A stretch of 64,000 bases of DNA from Trifolium pratense (lineage: Eukaryota > Streptophyta > Magnoliopsida > Fabales > Fabaceae). The position numbers were made by a program, and so were the translations under genes. The DNA is taken from NCBI RefSeq assembly GCF_020283565.1, contig NC_060061.1, positions 37,175,362 to 37,239,361 on the forward strand, given 5' to 3'. Shown here one piece after another: positions 1-10,139 of the stretch. Numbering within the stretch: the first letter of the stretch is position 1; every line of letters starts with the position of its first letter. The notes below the pieces were generated by a model, which saw only the letters and a list, made by a program, of their open reading frames with translations, ran no database searches and had not been told where the DNA came from.

Positions 1-1342
1 ATTGAATCACTTTTCATTAAATTTTTTTGGGGGGGTTGTGAGGGATCTCGGAAAATTTATTGGGTTAGTTGGAACTCTATTTGCTTAGATAAGGAGAGTG
101 GAGTTTTGGGGGTCAGGAGGGTGAGGGAGTTTAATCAGGCTCTTTTGGGTAAATGGTGTTGGAGGATGCTAGTGGACTGAGAGGGGTTATGGTTTAGAGT
201 GCTGGCAACTCGTTATGGGATTGAGGATGGTAGACTTCGAGATGGAGGTAGGAGAGGGTCGTCGTGGTGGAGGGAGATTGCACGCATTAGGGATGGAGGG
301 AGTGAGACAGGGGGCAGTTGGTTCGGGGAGCAGGTTGTGAAGAGGGTGGGGGACGGATCAGATACTTTTTTCTGGACCGATCCCTGGGTGGATGGGTTTC
401 CTTTGTGTCAGCGGTTTGAGCGTCTATTTGAGTTGGCAGAGACCAAATCGCGTACGGTGGCTAAGATGTTTGCGTTAGGGTGGGGTGAGGGTGGCGAGGC
501 GTGGGAGTGGCGGAGGTAGTTGAGGGCATGAGAGGAGGAGATGTTGGGGGAGTGTCAGTCTTTACTTCTTAACATTTTCTTGCAGGCTCATTCTATTGAT
601 AGGTGGCATTGGCGCCCAGATCCTGACACAGGTTACTCTGTTAGAGGAGCATACCAGCTTCTTACTTCTCATGTATCGGTTACTATGGATGGCGCGGATA
701 ATCTCATTTGGCACCCTCAGGTTCCTTTGAAGGTTTCTATTTTCGTGTGGCGTTTATATTTGCATGACAGGTTGCCCACAAAGGACAATCTGATCATTCG
801 AGGCGTTCTATCTTCTACAGCTCAGTCTTGCGTTTTTGGATGTGGAGAGGCCGAGTCAGTCTATCACTTGTTTATCTCTTGCAGTACAGCGGTTTCTCTT
901 TGGGATTTAGTGCGTTCGTGGATTGGTATTCCTTTGGTGGATTTCACTACTCTGCGTGACCATTTTGTTCAGTTTGCATCTTCAGCAGGTGGCTCTCGTG
1001 CGCGTCGATCTTTTTTACAGCTCATTTGGCTTGCTTGCGTGTGGGTTGTATGGACGGAGCGAAACCATCGATTGTTCACAGGATCAGCAGATACGCCCCA
1101 TATGTTGTTGGACAAGATCAAGCTATTTTCTTTTAGGCGGTTGAAGTCGACGAGTGTTACGTTAGCTTATAACTACCATAGCTGGTGGTCTAATCCTTTG
1201 ATTTGTTTGGGCTTTGTATGATTTGTATCTGGTTTTGCTTATTTGACTCTTTGTAAACTCTTGTAGTCTATCCTGGCACATCTTGTGCTGGGAAGGCTGT
1301 TGTGGTAATATATCTCATTTTAGCTTTTTCAAAAAAAAAAAA
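1..1342 (+). pseudogene. LINE (non-LTR retrotransposon) 3' part, decayed
   Basis: One reading frame (first full codon at base 1 or 4) runs from the left edge to the stop at 1219-1221. It encodes the region after the reverse transcriptase: a thumb/connection part (residues like FFWGG and LLGKWCWRML), then a zf-RVT-type zinc-binding domain with W..VPLKVSIFVWRL and CxFGCGxxExxxHLFxxC at about 720-900. Three in-frame stops break it, at about 178, 517 and 529; the last two replace residues in a run that otherwise reads WRR..LRA.EEEMLG. A short 3' UTR ends in an A-run at about 1331-1342, which marks the true 3' end. The 5' part lies outside the window. A second copy of the same family is at 17319. 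It is not a functional gene. Confidence 0.9.
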
Positions 1343-2335
1343 CATTAATATAGTGAAAAAATCGAATTTTTTTTGTGTCCAAATCAAATGAATCAAGTCT
1401 CTATTTATAGACAAAAAAAAATCATGAATTTTGGTAAAAAAAAATTAATTTGCAACGAAATAATTTGCAACCAATTTTGGATAAAAATTCAGCCAGCCAC
1501 GTGGCAGCGCCACTCTCACCCTGTGCGCGTGTGTTACACGCGCCTGCTTTAAGCCACAGAAATTTTGCCGCGTGTCCCCCTTGATATCGTTCAACTGTGT
1601 TGAGTTTTTGCATCATCTCTCCCCTCCATGTCATTTTCAACACTAACTTAAACACACCATTGAGCTACTTTTTGCAGTTGAGAGTGGTTTCAACACCACC
1701 ATTGCTTTTGGTCTAAAAAAACAAAGAAAAAGAATGCAAAATTATTCATACTTTTTTTTTTTATCAATTAACATTATAAATCTCACCCTTAAATAAATAA
1801 ATAAATCCGAAATTTAAACTCATCGCATATACATCTATTATCAAATAATGCAATTTTACATGATTGTTTTTTGAAAGGATCATATCACCCGATTTCATAA
1901 GATTTTTATTACTCTCCATCCGGCCAAATCCGTTCATTTCACTCTCAGCAACCGCTCTTCGTTTAGGACGACCGCTCTTCCTTCCTCTTCGGGTCCACCT
2001 TGACTTATCTTTCTCCGATCGATCATCATCTACTGATAGTTAAGAGTTCCACTTAAAATTAATTAATCTAGTGGCTTGAATTCTACACATTTCCGCTTCC
2101 AAAATTTTGAAATGATCTAACAATAATATTAAATAAATAACGATAAAGATACTTGAGGGACCAATGCCCAAGTGCAGAGTAAAATAACAAGAGAAGGAAA
2201 ATCATTGTCAAAGGACACTAAGAAAACACTACACTACCAAATATGGTATCAGGGGACACGAAAGAAATGAAGATCATTCTTCTTACAACAAAAGTCGTGA
2301 GAGATCTATCCTTTGGGTGGTACAACATAACAAGA
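1343..2335. other. Intergenic region with an orphan minus-strand promoter-like stretch
   Basis: I see no gene here. Reading on the minus strand, a perfect palindromic G-box CCACGTGG lies at 1497-1504, about 90 bases upstream of a TATA-like CTATAAATAG at 1401-1410. A GC-rich patch with the near-palindrome CGCGTGTGTTACACGCG lies at about 1530. Any transcript would run straight into the LINE 3' end at 1342, so the original downstream gene is gone or displaced. The rest is AT-rich without recognisable coding sequence. Confidence 0.35.
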
Positions 2336-2339
2336 GCTG

Positions 2340-2640
2340 CATTGGTAATTGCCTCGTATCACTCCTTCAAGAGCTGCATCCGACATAATGGATCACTTCA
2401 TATCTTCTAATAAAACTTATCAGGTGTGCCCATACTTCTATCTGGAGGATTATAAGGATCAACCAGGTACCTATAGGTCAAATGTAGGTAATGTAAGAAG
2501 TCGAATGAATCTTATAGAGAAGTAAGTTACCATCAAAACTCTTACATTTGCATTTACAAGTGTAGCAGAAGTTTCTTTTTACGTTTCATTAGTAAAGTTC
2601 AAGTGGGCTTCTTTAATTTCTCCATGAATATGAATAAATT
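2340..2640 (-). repeat. GATA-gene 3'-end module, copy 1 (downstream of F-box gene 1)
   Basis: This stretch matches the 3' end of the GATA gene at 33306-33600. It has an equivalent of the terminal exon (about 2395-2465) preceded on the minus strand by an AG acceptor, and the upstream intron block with ACATTTGCATTTACAAGTGT and AAAGTTCAAGTGGG. In one frame the exon equivalent still reads LVDPYNPPDRSMGTPDKFY then stop, which resembles the authentic GATA tail [12 protein letters not shown]. See the first finding for interpretation. Confidence 0.6.
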
Positions 2641-3186
2641 TAGGACTTTTTTTGTTAGTCGGAAAAACAAACACTTAACTCAATTGCGAAGTTCCTCTAA
2701 GTTCAATACTAAGTTAAAATAGACCAATATGTGATTCAAGATGCACACAAGCTCTTTTTTTACAAGTTGGCAGCTAATGCTTATCTCAGGCTGTGAACTG
2801 CCTTTCTGCCAATAAGCTAGAAGTTAATTACAAGAACAATTTGGAGTCACTATTCTAGAATTAAAATTGATCATCTAATAAAAGGAACCTCTATTTCAAT
2901 TGTAAATAACATAAAAAACTTTAAAATAACATCAATAACATAAAAAATAGTCATCCTTGTAAATAACATCAAAATCCAACTTCAAACTAATATTACTATC
3001 AACCTTTTAGCAACTTAAAAAGAGTCATTCTACTAACACTTTTTGAAGAAAATTCATCAACCATATGGATTGGGCCTATACCATATCATATGAACGGAAA
3101 ATTTGAAGCCCCCTAATAAGCAGATCCTGTGCTAAGAGACTTTGTTGCCCTTGGTAAGGGCCAACCTTAGCTAATTCGAATTGGTA
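2641..3186. other. F-box unit 1 downstream flank
   Basis: No gene seen. Around 2750-2825 there is a block (acatgttggcagctaatgct-like, then agctagaagttaatt) shared with the same position downstream of F-box gene 4 (about 19075-19115) and of the F-box remnant (about 23880-23920). It therefore belongs to the duplicated unit. The stretch about 2830-3165 is AT-rich and absent from those two paralogues. Confidence 0.5.
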
Positions 3187-3934
3187 GTACAAATCTTTGT
3201 TGTCAATAGCGGCCGCTACAACCACTATAGCAGCGCGACACGACAAAATGGAGGTCACCGAGTCAGCCCAAGGCGCTACGGCCATCCAGGGTGTAGCAGC
3301 CGATATTTATGTGAAGCGGGCGCTATAGCGCGTCGCGAGAGTAGCAGTTTCGTAGCACCGCTTTTAATTGAACAACAAAACGACGATTTTGCCCTTAATT
3401 TTTAAATGTTTTAGAGAATAACTGTGAAATTTCGTTAAACCCTAATTCTTTATCATGTTGTTACGCCTCTTTCTCTCCATTCCCCATCGCCGTTTTGTGT
3501 TTGGAGACAAACAAAGACGCGCAAAATTTCATCGTTCTTCTTTCTCTGCTTCTCTGTTTCATTTTAATAATGACGCTTGAATTTATATTTGATGTTTAGA
3601 ACTAAGTACTTAAGTCTTTGTTTGTTTCTTACTTTCCTTGAATTTTATGTTTTGTTTAAGACTTGTCTTTTATTGGTATTTTGGATTTTGGAATACTACT
3701 ACTGTGTGTAGTAAGTATTTGGATTTGGATGATTGGTATTTTAATTATTATGCTACTTTTATTAGTATATGTATTTTGATGATTGATTGATAGCTTGATA
3801 TTTATTATGTAATTTTTATTTTTATTGTCCGCGTCACTTAAATAGCGCCCGCGATTCTCCGCATTACTGCGTCGCGTCAATTTTGGGTTGTCCGCGTCGC
3901 GTCAATTTTCCGCTTTGACAACATAGGTACAAAT
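3187..3934. mobile_element. Non-autonomous hAT-type DNA transposon with 8-bp target duplication
   Basis: The element is 3195-3926 (732 bp). The left end CTTTGTTGTCAATAGCGG and the reverse complement of the right end CTATGTTGTCAAAGCGG form matching terminal inverted repeats. It is flanked by a perfect 8-bp duplication GTACAAAT at 3187-3194 and 3927-3934. Paralogous flanks near 23940 and 19120 continue without the insert, giving empty sites. Subterminal DNA is GC-rich with GCGCTATAGCG-type repeats. The centre (about 3420-3620) resembles a plant gene leader: AAACCCTAATTC followed by a CT-rich tract. No transposase is encoded. An 8-bp duplication fits hAT better than Mutator (9 bp). Confidence 0.85.
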
Positions 3935-3992
3935 GATTAAAGAAGCAGTGTACACACGCACACTGACACATTTTTACAGAATATCAAAAGCA

Positions 3993-4540
3993 ATATAACA
4001 CTTTGTACTCACACAAACTATAAAACAAGGCGCCTGCTTTTAGGCGCGCAGGAATATCTACGAAAAAAGAGACGTCCGTGAACTTTTTGACCGACCCACG
4101 AGAAGGATGATCAACTCTCAGACCGACGGATGTTATGGTGTATGGTGGGTAGGAGGGAAGCATGCATGTGTAGATTTGACTGGAGTTTCGTCACTTGTTG
4201 GATTGAGAGCCGAGACTTTTACTGTAGGACAAACAGCTCTCAAAGTTGCTTCAAGTAAAGTGGCCAAACATGAAAAAACATGTTCTGACAATCAACATTC
4301 TTTCATACCATTTGCATTTGACACTTTTGGCTTCCTCGCACCAGAGGTTGTGAGTCTTCTACAAAGAGTTCAAAGGGTTATGAATAGCAATGTTGTGTCA
4401 CCTAGAGCTATGAATGTTGTTTTTAAGAGAATTGGTTTTGTCATTCAAAAAGGATTAGCAGGGCAGCTTGTTTCCCGTTCACCTTTCATTCATATGTAAT
4501 TTCTCCATATTTATTAATATATAAAATATAAGTATATAAC
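3993..4540 (+). pseudogene. Retroelement C-terminal endonuclease-like domain fragment in a 7-bp duplication
   Basis: Coding remains at about 4068-4499 match the C-terminal tail of a plant reverse-transcriptase family: NFLTDPREG, stop, STLRPTDVMVYGG, then in another frame GGKHACVDLTGVSSLVGL and, near the end, VVSLLQRVQRVMNS and GFVIQKGLAGQLVSR. The RPxD...CVDLTG arrangement resembles the PD-(D/E)xK core of restriction-like endonucleases, which is my inference. One stop (about 4108) and one frameshift (about 4140) show it is dead, although 4107-4499 is open for 130 codons. The fragment sits in about 541 bp absent from the paralogous flanks near 19170 and 24010, bounded by ATATAAC at 3993-3999 and 4534-4540. 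Confidence 0.65.
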
Positions 4541-4713
4541 CCTTACTATAGATCATCCACTTATGTTGGGACTAGACACAATCATTTGAGTATATATATG
4601 TAATACAATTTATTTCTTTATCGACAGACTAGTAATCTATCAACTAATAATTGGTTATAACCAAAGAGACTTTGGGAAACAGAAACAGAGAAGGAAACAA
4701 AACAACTAACCAA

Positions 4714-6084
4714 TTATAAACTTCTCGCTCTACGAGCTAGCATTTCTTTATCTATGAAGTCAACTTCCGCCGAGGGTGAATTTTGAAGCAAGAAGTCCAC
4801 TATTCCTTCAGGTACGAGTGGGGATGGTTCCAATCCTTTTTCAAATGCTTTTCTTAACCTTGCAGCTTTTTTCTTTGACTTGACTTTACGTAACTTGACA
4901 TCGCATAGTCTCTTACGAAATCCATATCCAAGTGGTTTTATAATAACTCTCAATGACTTCAAGTTAACCAACGAAGGGAGTTTAATATTCAACAAATCAG
5001 GAACTAAGGAGAGAACCTAAGCAATGAGAAATGCATGTGTATTAGTCTAATGGAAGTAAATTAATATTTGGTAAAATTAATAAATAAATAAATAAAAAGG
5101 AATCTTAAGAAAAAAGTCAAAATAGCCTCAACACATGCCAAGTTAAGATACCTGAAGAGTAGCTGCAGAGACTGTCAATGATTTTATATTAGCAAACTCT
5201 AGCAGCCAGCTAAATAGAAACAAGGGAGGGTCATCAGGATATGAGAATAGATCGGCATCAATATCAACATGCTTAAGAGAAGAAGCATTGCACCCAGAAA
5301 GTCTATGATATGGGATACCCGTAAAAACAAATGTACAAAGACATGGAGTACATAAATTAATTTTGTAAAAGTTGTATCCGTCATCATATATAGTAAGATT
5401 GATAAGTGTCGCATTTGATATGTAAAGAGTATGTCGTCCACCTCTCACAGTACATTTCGAAATGACCAAACTATTCAACCTATTAAAGTTCGAAAATGGC
5501 TCAGCACGGTCATCATCGCCAACACAAAATGTAAAATGCTCTAGTTGCAAGTTGGTTATTGCTGGCAAATTAAGAGATTTTGGAAACATTGTTTCACGGT
5601 TAATACCAGGGTAAATCGAAAGCTTAAGATGTGTTAAAGTCCGACAAAAAAACACTTTAGACGGAATTTCTGTAATGTGACCATTGACATAAAGTCCTAA
5701 CTGTTGGACATTGTGTGAAATAGCATAATTTATAATTCGTTTGACCATGTGAGACCGACCATTTTGAGGCTTAAAATCGAGAGCCTGCAGTGCCATAGAG
5801 GAATCGCGAAGAGCTAAAACCTTAGACACAAATTCGGTGAATATCTTATAAGTTCCATAGTCATCAGAACACAAAATAAGTTTTGGAAGACGTTTCCAGA
5901 GATCCTTCCATCTTTTGGACAGAACGCAAGTTTCAACCGCCTGTTTGGCATTCAAAAATGAGAGTATGTGAAGAATAACAGTTTCGGGTAAATCGCCGAG
6001 TCTGTCTTCAATTTCAGACTCGCTGAGCTTTATTCTCTTCGTCATTGTTGGCGGAATAATAATCTCAGATGCAGAATCAGTCAT
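4714..6084 (-). CDS. F-box/leucine-rich-repeat protein, gene 1 of cluster
   Basis: Two exons are predicted, 6084..5152 and 5016..4714, joined in phase 0 across a 135-bp GT-AG intron, for 411 residues. The F-box lies at about residues 27-70 (DRLGDLPETVILHILSFLNA, then VLSKRWKDLWKRLP). Leucine-rich repeats follow (LTHLKLSIYP, LPAITNLQLEHFTF, FNRLNSLVISKC). Exon 2 adds a basic helix and the cluster-wide tail GIVDFLLQNSPSAEVDFID. F-box proteins of this plant class recruit substrates to SCF ubiquitin ligases through SKP1; the substrate cannot be told from sequence. A leader exon probably ends near 6208 (CTTCAG before GT) and splices to an acceptor near 6100. The reading frame is intact, and the gene is the leftmost and most isolated of the cluster. 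Confidence 0.85.
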
Positions 6085-6310
6085 TCCGAAAAGTACCTAA
6101 TCAGACTAACAAATAAAAAATAATAAATTATTAACCCTAAGAAGTGGAATTGTAAATTGATTGGGAAAAGCTAAAAAAGTAAATTCATCAGAGAAAAAAG
6201 AAATACCTGAAGAGTTGTGATTTGAGTTGCAGTTAGTGAATGGAATGAATTTGGAACGCTGGGATAAGGAGTAGAGACGATGGATCTGAAGCAGTTTAAA
6301 ATCAAGTTTT

Positions 6311-6319
6311 CTAGGGTTT
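6311..6319 (-). promoter_or_regulatory. Telo-box in F-box gene 1 promoter/leader
   Basis: The minus-strand motif AAACCCTAG lies about 230 bases upstream of the start codon. The same motif occurs in the equivalent position of the other F-box genes. Telo-boxes are known plant promoter elements. Confidence 0.5.
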
Positions 6320-6589
6320 ATATTTTAGATTGATTTTTGAGCGAAGAAATTGAAAAAGTTTCAGGGAGTATTATCTTTTGCCGCGTATACCAGTGCTGGC
6401 AGTTTGGTTTGGATCGGTGAGTATATTTTTAGGACCATTGCCTTTTAGAATGATTTTTGAGCGAAGAAATTTCGATAACAGAACAAAAATTTCCTTTGTT
6501 TGATTCACAAAAGGAAAGGAAAGATTAGTGTGGCCGTGTGGGTTCAAATATGTTTTTTTTCCCCTGTTTTAGAAACGAAAATCTATGTT

Positions 6590-6845
6590 TAATCACATTT
6601 TTGGTTTTACATTAATCTTTTAAAAAAATCTGAATAAGTTCCCTAAAGAAAAAAAAAAAAAGTGGAATAGGTCCTTAAAGACAGATCAGTTAATCAATTT
6701 TGTGTTATTCGGACATTTTTTGACCAAACTGATTAATGGAGATGTCTTTAAGAGACTTATTCGAACTTTTTTCTGTAAGGAACCTATTCGGACCTTTTTT
6801 TCTCAAGAGATCAATCTAAAACCAAAATATTTTTAAGAGATCATT
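6590..6845. mobile_element. Foldback MITE-like element
   Basis: The two halves are imperfect inverted repeats of roughly 110 bases. Left: TTTTTGGTTTTACATTAATC, then GAATAAGTTCCCTAAAG and GAATAGGTCCTTAAAGAC. The right half reads back as TTTTGGTTTTAGATTGATC, GAATAGGTTCCTTACAG and GAATAAGTCTCTTAAAGAC. No coding capacity. I could not fix a target-site duplication, so the family is open. Confidence 0.55.
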
Positions 6846-7431
6846 TTACTAATTAAGTAAAAAATGTATGGAAAGCCTGGATAATAAAATGTTTAAAGTA
6901 GCTCGATTTTATTATTATTTTTGGCCGCATACAGTGGATTTTGTACCTAACTAGTTATGATGTTTTAAACAAAAAAAAAAACATTCGAAAACAAATATTG
7001 CCTCAACTCAATAGTATGGACTAAAAGTCTAAAACTGCCGGTAAGATAATTTTACAGGAAATAAATAAACATCTGATTCAAAAAGTTAACATGAATGAAC
7101 AATAATAGTTTTTTTTTACAACATTGCGAAAGAAAATCAAACTTAGAACCTCATGCATACTAACAAACCCCTCAGTACTAGACCAAATATAATAGCTTCA
7201 CAATATTTATTAGTTTATGGTAAACTAAAAAATAACTGGCGTTAATTAATTTAATAATAATTGGAAAATGTTTGTTTTCACGAACGACTAATCAACAAAA
7301 ACCAAGAATAAAACACCATCCAACTATGCAAAACAACATTTTTATATATTTAGTTTTATTAAATAATAAAAAAAATTATTATTACGGTCAAAAAGTTTTA
7401 TTAAATAATAAAAAATTGTCCTGTTGTCCCT
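6846..7431. other. Intergenic, nothing recognised
   Basis: AT-rich sequence without a supportable gene, RNA or mobile element. Confidence 0.5.
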
Positions 7432-7569
7432 AAATTCTAGCTCAACTGACAAAAATGTCGAAATTGTTAGAATCGGGCGTCATTATTGGGATTCGAACCC
7501 CAATCACTCGACTTTATGTGTGTGAGTTTTCAATGGCTTTGTCATTTCGTCTATAACAAAAAAAAAAAC
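7432..7569 (+). mobile_element. SINE, copy 1
   Basis: About 138 bp ending in an A-run. An RNA polymerase III A-box-like TAGCTCAACTG lies near the 5' end, and a B-box-like core GGATTCGAACCC lies about 50 bases later. It is followed by GTGTGTGAGTTTTCAATG and TTTGTCATTTCGTCTAT directly before the poly(A). A second copy with the same organisation is at 40340-40480, which supports a real family. tRNA-like boxes plus a poly(A) tail are the hallmarks of SINEs. Confidence 0.7.
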
Positions 7570-8159
7570 TATGCTGTTAAGCCTCATGTTCTCATGTTCG
7601 TGAAAGTCTTTTAAGTTGAATTTAGAAATGTATAGCATCACTGTTTTTAAAAATCCGGTTTAAAAGTGATAATTTTCTCAAATCCAATTTTCATTTTAAA
7701 CAAGTTATTTCAAAATCTGGATTTAATAATGTTTATCAGTTTAAAACCGGTAATTTATCAATTTAAAACCCGTTATTTGTCTTTCAAAACCAATTTTTAA
7801 ACCAAATTTTGCAAATAAAAATTGAAATTTTAATAAAAAAAAAAAAGGAACAACCAATTTAATCAAATATAAGTATATAAAATTTGACTCGGTCCTAATT
7901 AGTCAGCCCCGCACCACACAAAGCCTACAAATGGTATAAGCAACCACCCTGGCACCAATGCCAAATTGAACCGAGGGAGTGAGTAACATACTGAACTTAA
8001 TATTTCAGGCCAAACCAACCAACCAACCTCTTTTCATTTTGGACCAACCAATCCCAGGTTATAAAACAAGAAATCCCATATAATATACCAGACCAACATT
8101 ACTACATAAACCAACCAAACTTTCTTTCTGTGACTGATACACCAGATAAACAGTACCAA
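7570..8159. other. Intergenic, AT-rich
   Basis: Several degenerate AAACCGGT/AAATCCGGTTT-like words occur at 7650-7760. No gene or element can be supported. Confidence 0.5.
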
Positions 8160-8430
8160 TATTGCATAATAATTAATGTCAGGCTGGAACAAGAGAGTTT
8201 CTCAACTTAAACACAGACACAGATAGCAAACTAAATTTCAGATAGCAAGGATTTAATCTCATCGTCTCAATGAAATTATCACAGTTGGGGCAATCAGACA
8301 ACATTTTAATAACATGTGCCCAGACACAGAAGGCAAATTACAAACAATATTTGACACTTCTAACGGCATTAATATTGCATAATAACTAATGTCAGACTGG
8401 AACAATAGAATTTCTCAACTTAATATTCAA
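8160..8430 (-). repeat. GATA-gene 3'-UTR module fragment with internal duplication
   Basis: The block TCAATGAAATTATCACAGTT, then GGCAATCAGACA, matches the GATA gene 3' flank at about 32953-32990. The block containing TAATGTCAG, CTGGAACAA and TTTCTCAACTTA occurs twice, at about 8161-8210 and 8373-8424, so this module was itself duplicated in tandem over about 212 bases. Confidence 0.55.
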
Positions 8431-8436
8431 TAATCG

Positions 8437-8644
8437 CATGGTGTACAAATTCGTGATATCGCTATAACGAATACGAATTTTACAAAATTTATCGTTGGAT
8501 TGAAAGTTTGTATCATATAGATTATCTATGTCAATTTTTTAAAAATTTGTCATGGATGATCTATATAATACAAACTTTCAATTCAACGGTGAATTTTGTA
8601 AAATTCGTATTCGTTATAGCGATATCACTAACTTGTGCCACATG
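8437..8644. mobile_element. Foldback MITE, about 208 bp
   Basis: The left arm starts GCATGGTGTACAA and runs through GTGATATCGCTATAACGAAT. The right arm ends ATTCGTTATAGCGATATCAC followed by TTGTGCCACATGC. The arms are near-perfect inverted repeats of about 95 bases around a loop near 8530-8550, so the strand would fold almost end to end. An open stretch starting at 8552 lies mostly in the right arm and is not a gene. Confidence 0.75.
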
Positions 8645-9489
8645 CACCACTTAATGTGGTTGTGCATGTTAGAATTGGCCTATATTCAATATCAAGCTTC
8701 TCTTCACATGGATCCTTCGCACATAGCAAAAATGTTCATGGAATTTATGAATGATGATACAAATGAACAGATTATGAGGCTTTTGTAGCCATGTGAGTGC
8801 AATGGATAATGGTGCTCTTAGGAGGTCAAAATAAAACAATTAAAACTTGGAGGCCTGGCCAAAACTACATTTAAACCTAAAATCTATACAAATATTTTCG
8901 GAGAAATGGAATAACAAAATAACTTACAAGAAATAACACATAACTTATATGTACATGAGTTGGATAAAAAAAACTAAAACATTTGGACAAACCAACAAAG
9001 ATCAACCAAACTTGATGGTTTGAGTTAGGTAAATAAGTATTATATGAATGGAGTTGGAGTCCAATTGATTGCTTTTACCAATGACGTGGAGCATCGAATG
9101 TGTGTTGTGTGTTGTGTTTTGAGAGTTGTTGTGATGGGTTGTTCCTTCAAATGCTTTGCGTGTGAGCTGTTTAGTGTTGGTGTTGATTTTTGTTTCTTTA
9201 CTTTTGTTGTTCATGATTTGTATTGTTCCAGGGATGTGTTTTTGTTTGTTGCTTTTTTCTAGCCTACACTTGTGTTATCTATTTGCATCTTCATCTCTTC
9301 AAACATGCTTTATGGGTCAACACTTGTTTCTTAATGATTCCAACATGCACAACACTTGTTTCAAGCAATTTCAGAAGGTATGTTCCGAAATTAAAGGATT
9401 TCGGATTGTATAATCCAAAATAAACACGGATCAAATTTACGGGTATTTTTTAGTTTTTAGGGGGCCTGAGAGCAATTTAGAAGGCCTAA
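8645..9489. other. Intergenic, no supportable gene
   Basis: Short open stretches exist on both strands (for example 9044-9262 plus and 9002-9214 minus), but they are low-complexity and overlap each other. They match no family I know. Confidence 0.5.
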
Positions 9490-9990
9490 AAAGCAATTAG
9501 GCTTTGATCTCAATGGAATTATCAGTCAGGGACAACATTTCATTAAAATTAGCCCAAACACTCGAGAAAGAACATCGAATAATATATTCACAAACAATAT
9601 TTGGCACTTCTACAAGCATCAATATTGCACAATAACTAATGTCAGCACAGATAGACACCAAAAACGATATTCACATTCAATATCAATAATAATTTGAGAA
9701 AATGTCATAATTAAGTGTAATCACATTCACATGTGTTGGTGTCAGAACACCGGACACCAGACTCACCTTCAATCATAAATGTTAGGTGCTAATCATCACT
9801 CATTTGACTGTTACACACATTCAGAACTGAATTAGAGGTTTTTTAGGCCTAATTAATTGTTAAATGCATTTATATATTAATATGATTAATTAGTTTATAA
9901 GTAAAGTTCAAGTGGGATAACTTGAACTCAGATTGAGCACCAGCACAGTGGTGCAAGTTGTGAATAACATAGTCGTTAAGATAATATTAT
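9490..9990 (-). repeat. GATA-gene 3'-end module, partial copy
   Basis: Matches to the GATA 3' region include GGCTTTGATCTCAATG, AGCCCAAACACTCGAGAAAG and AATAATATAT. The intron-side block GTAAAGTTCAAGTGGG, then GAGCACCAGCACAGTGGTGC and AGTTGTGAATAACA, occurs at 9900-9970. Compare 32945-33060 and 33520-33595. Confidence 0.6.
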
Positions 9991-10139
9991 AAGCAAATCA
10001 TATGATCAGCAATACATAATAAAATATTGTAAGTTAGTTTGGGCAAGTGCTTCGTCAAGCACTTACTGAGAAAAAAAATTGAGACAAACTTTTAGAAAAC
10101 AGCATCAAATGTAACTAGCACACTACCAAATTGATATTC

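Noticed and set aside
4107..4499. 130-codon open frame that looks like a gene
   Set aside because: Upstream frame remnants (NFLTDPREG, STLRPTDVMVYGG) show that it is the frameshifted C-terminus of a retroelement protein.
7480..7510. tRNA gene suggested by GGATTCGAACCCC
   Set aside because: No cloverleaf; it is the B-box-like core of a SINE, with a poly(A) tail downstream.
8552..8788. 78-codon open frame
   Set aside because: Its first third is the right arm of a foldback MITE and the rest matches nothing I know.
9002..9423. Several overlapping short ORFs on both strands
   Set aside because: Low-complexity, mutually overlapping, no codon-bias or family signal.
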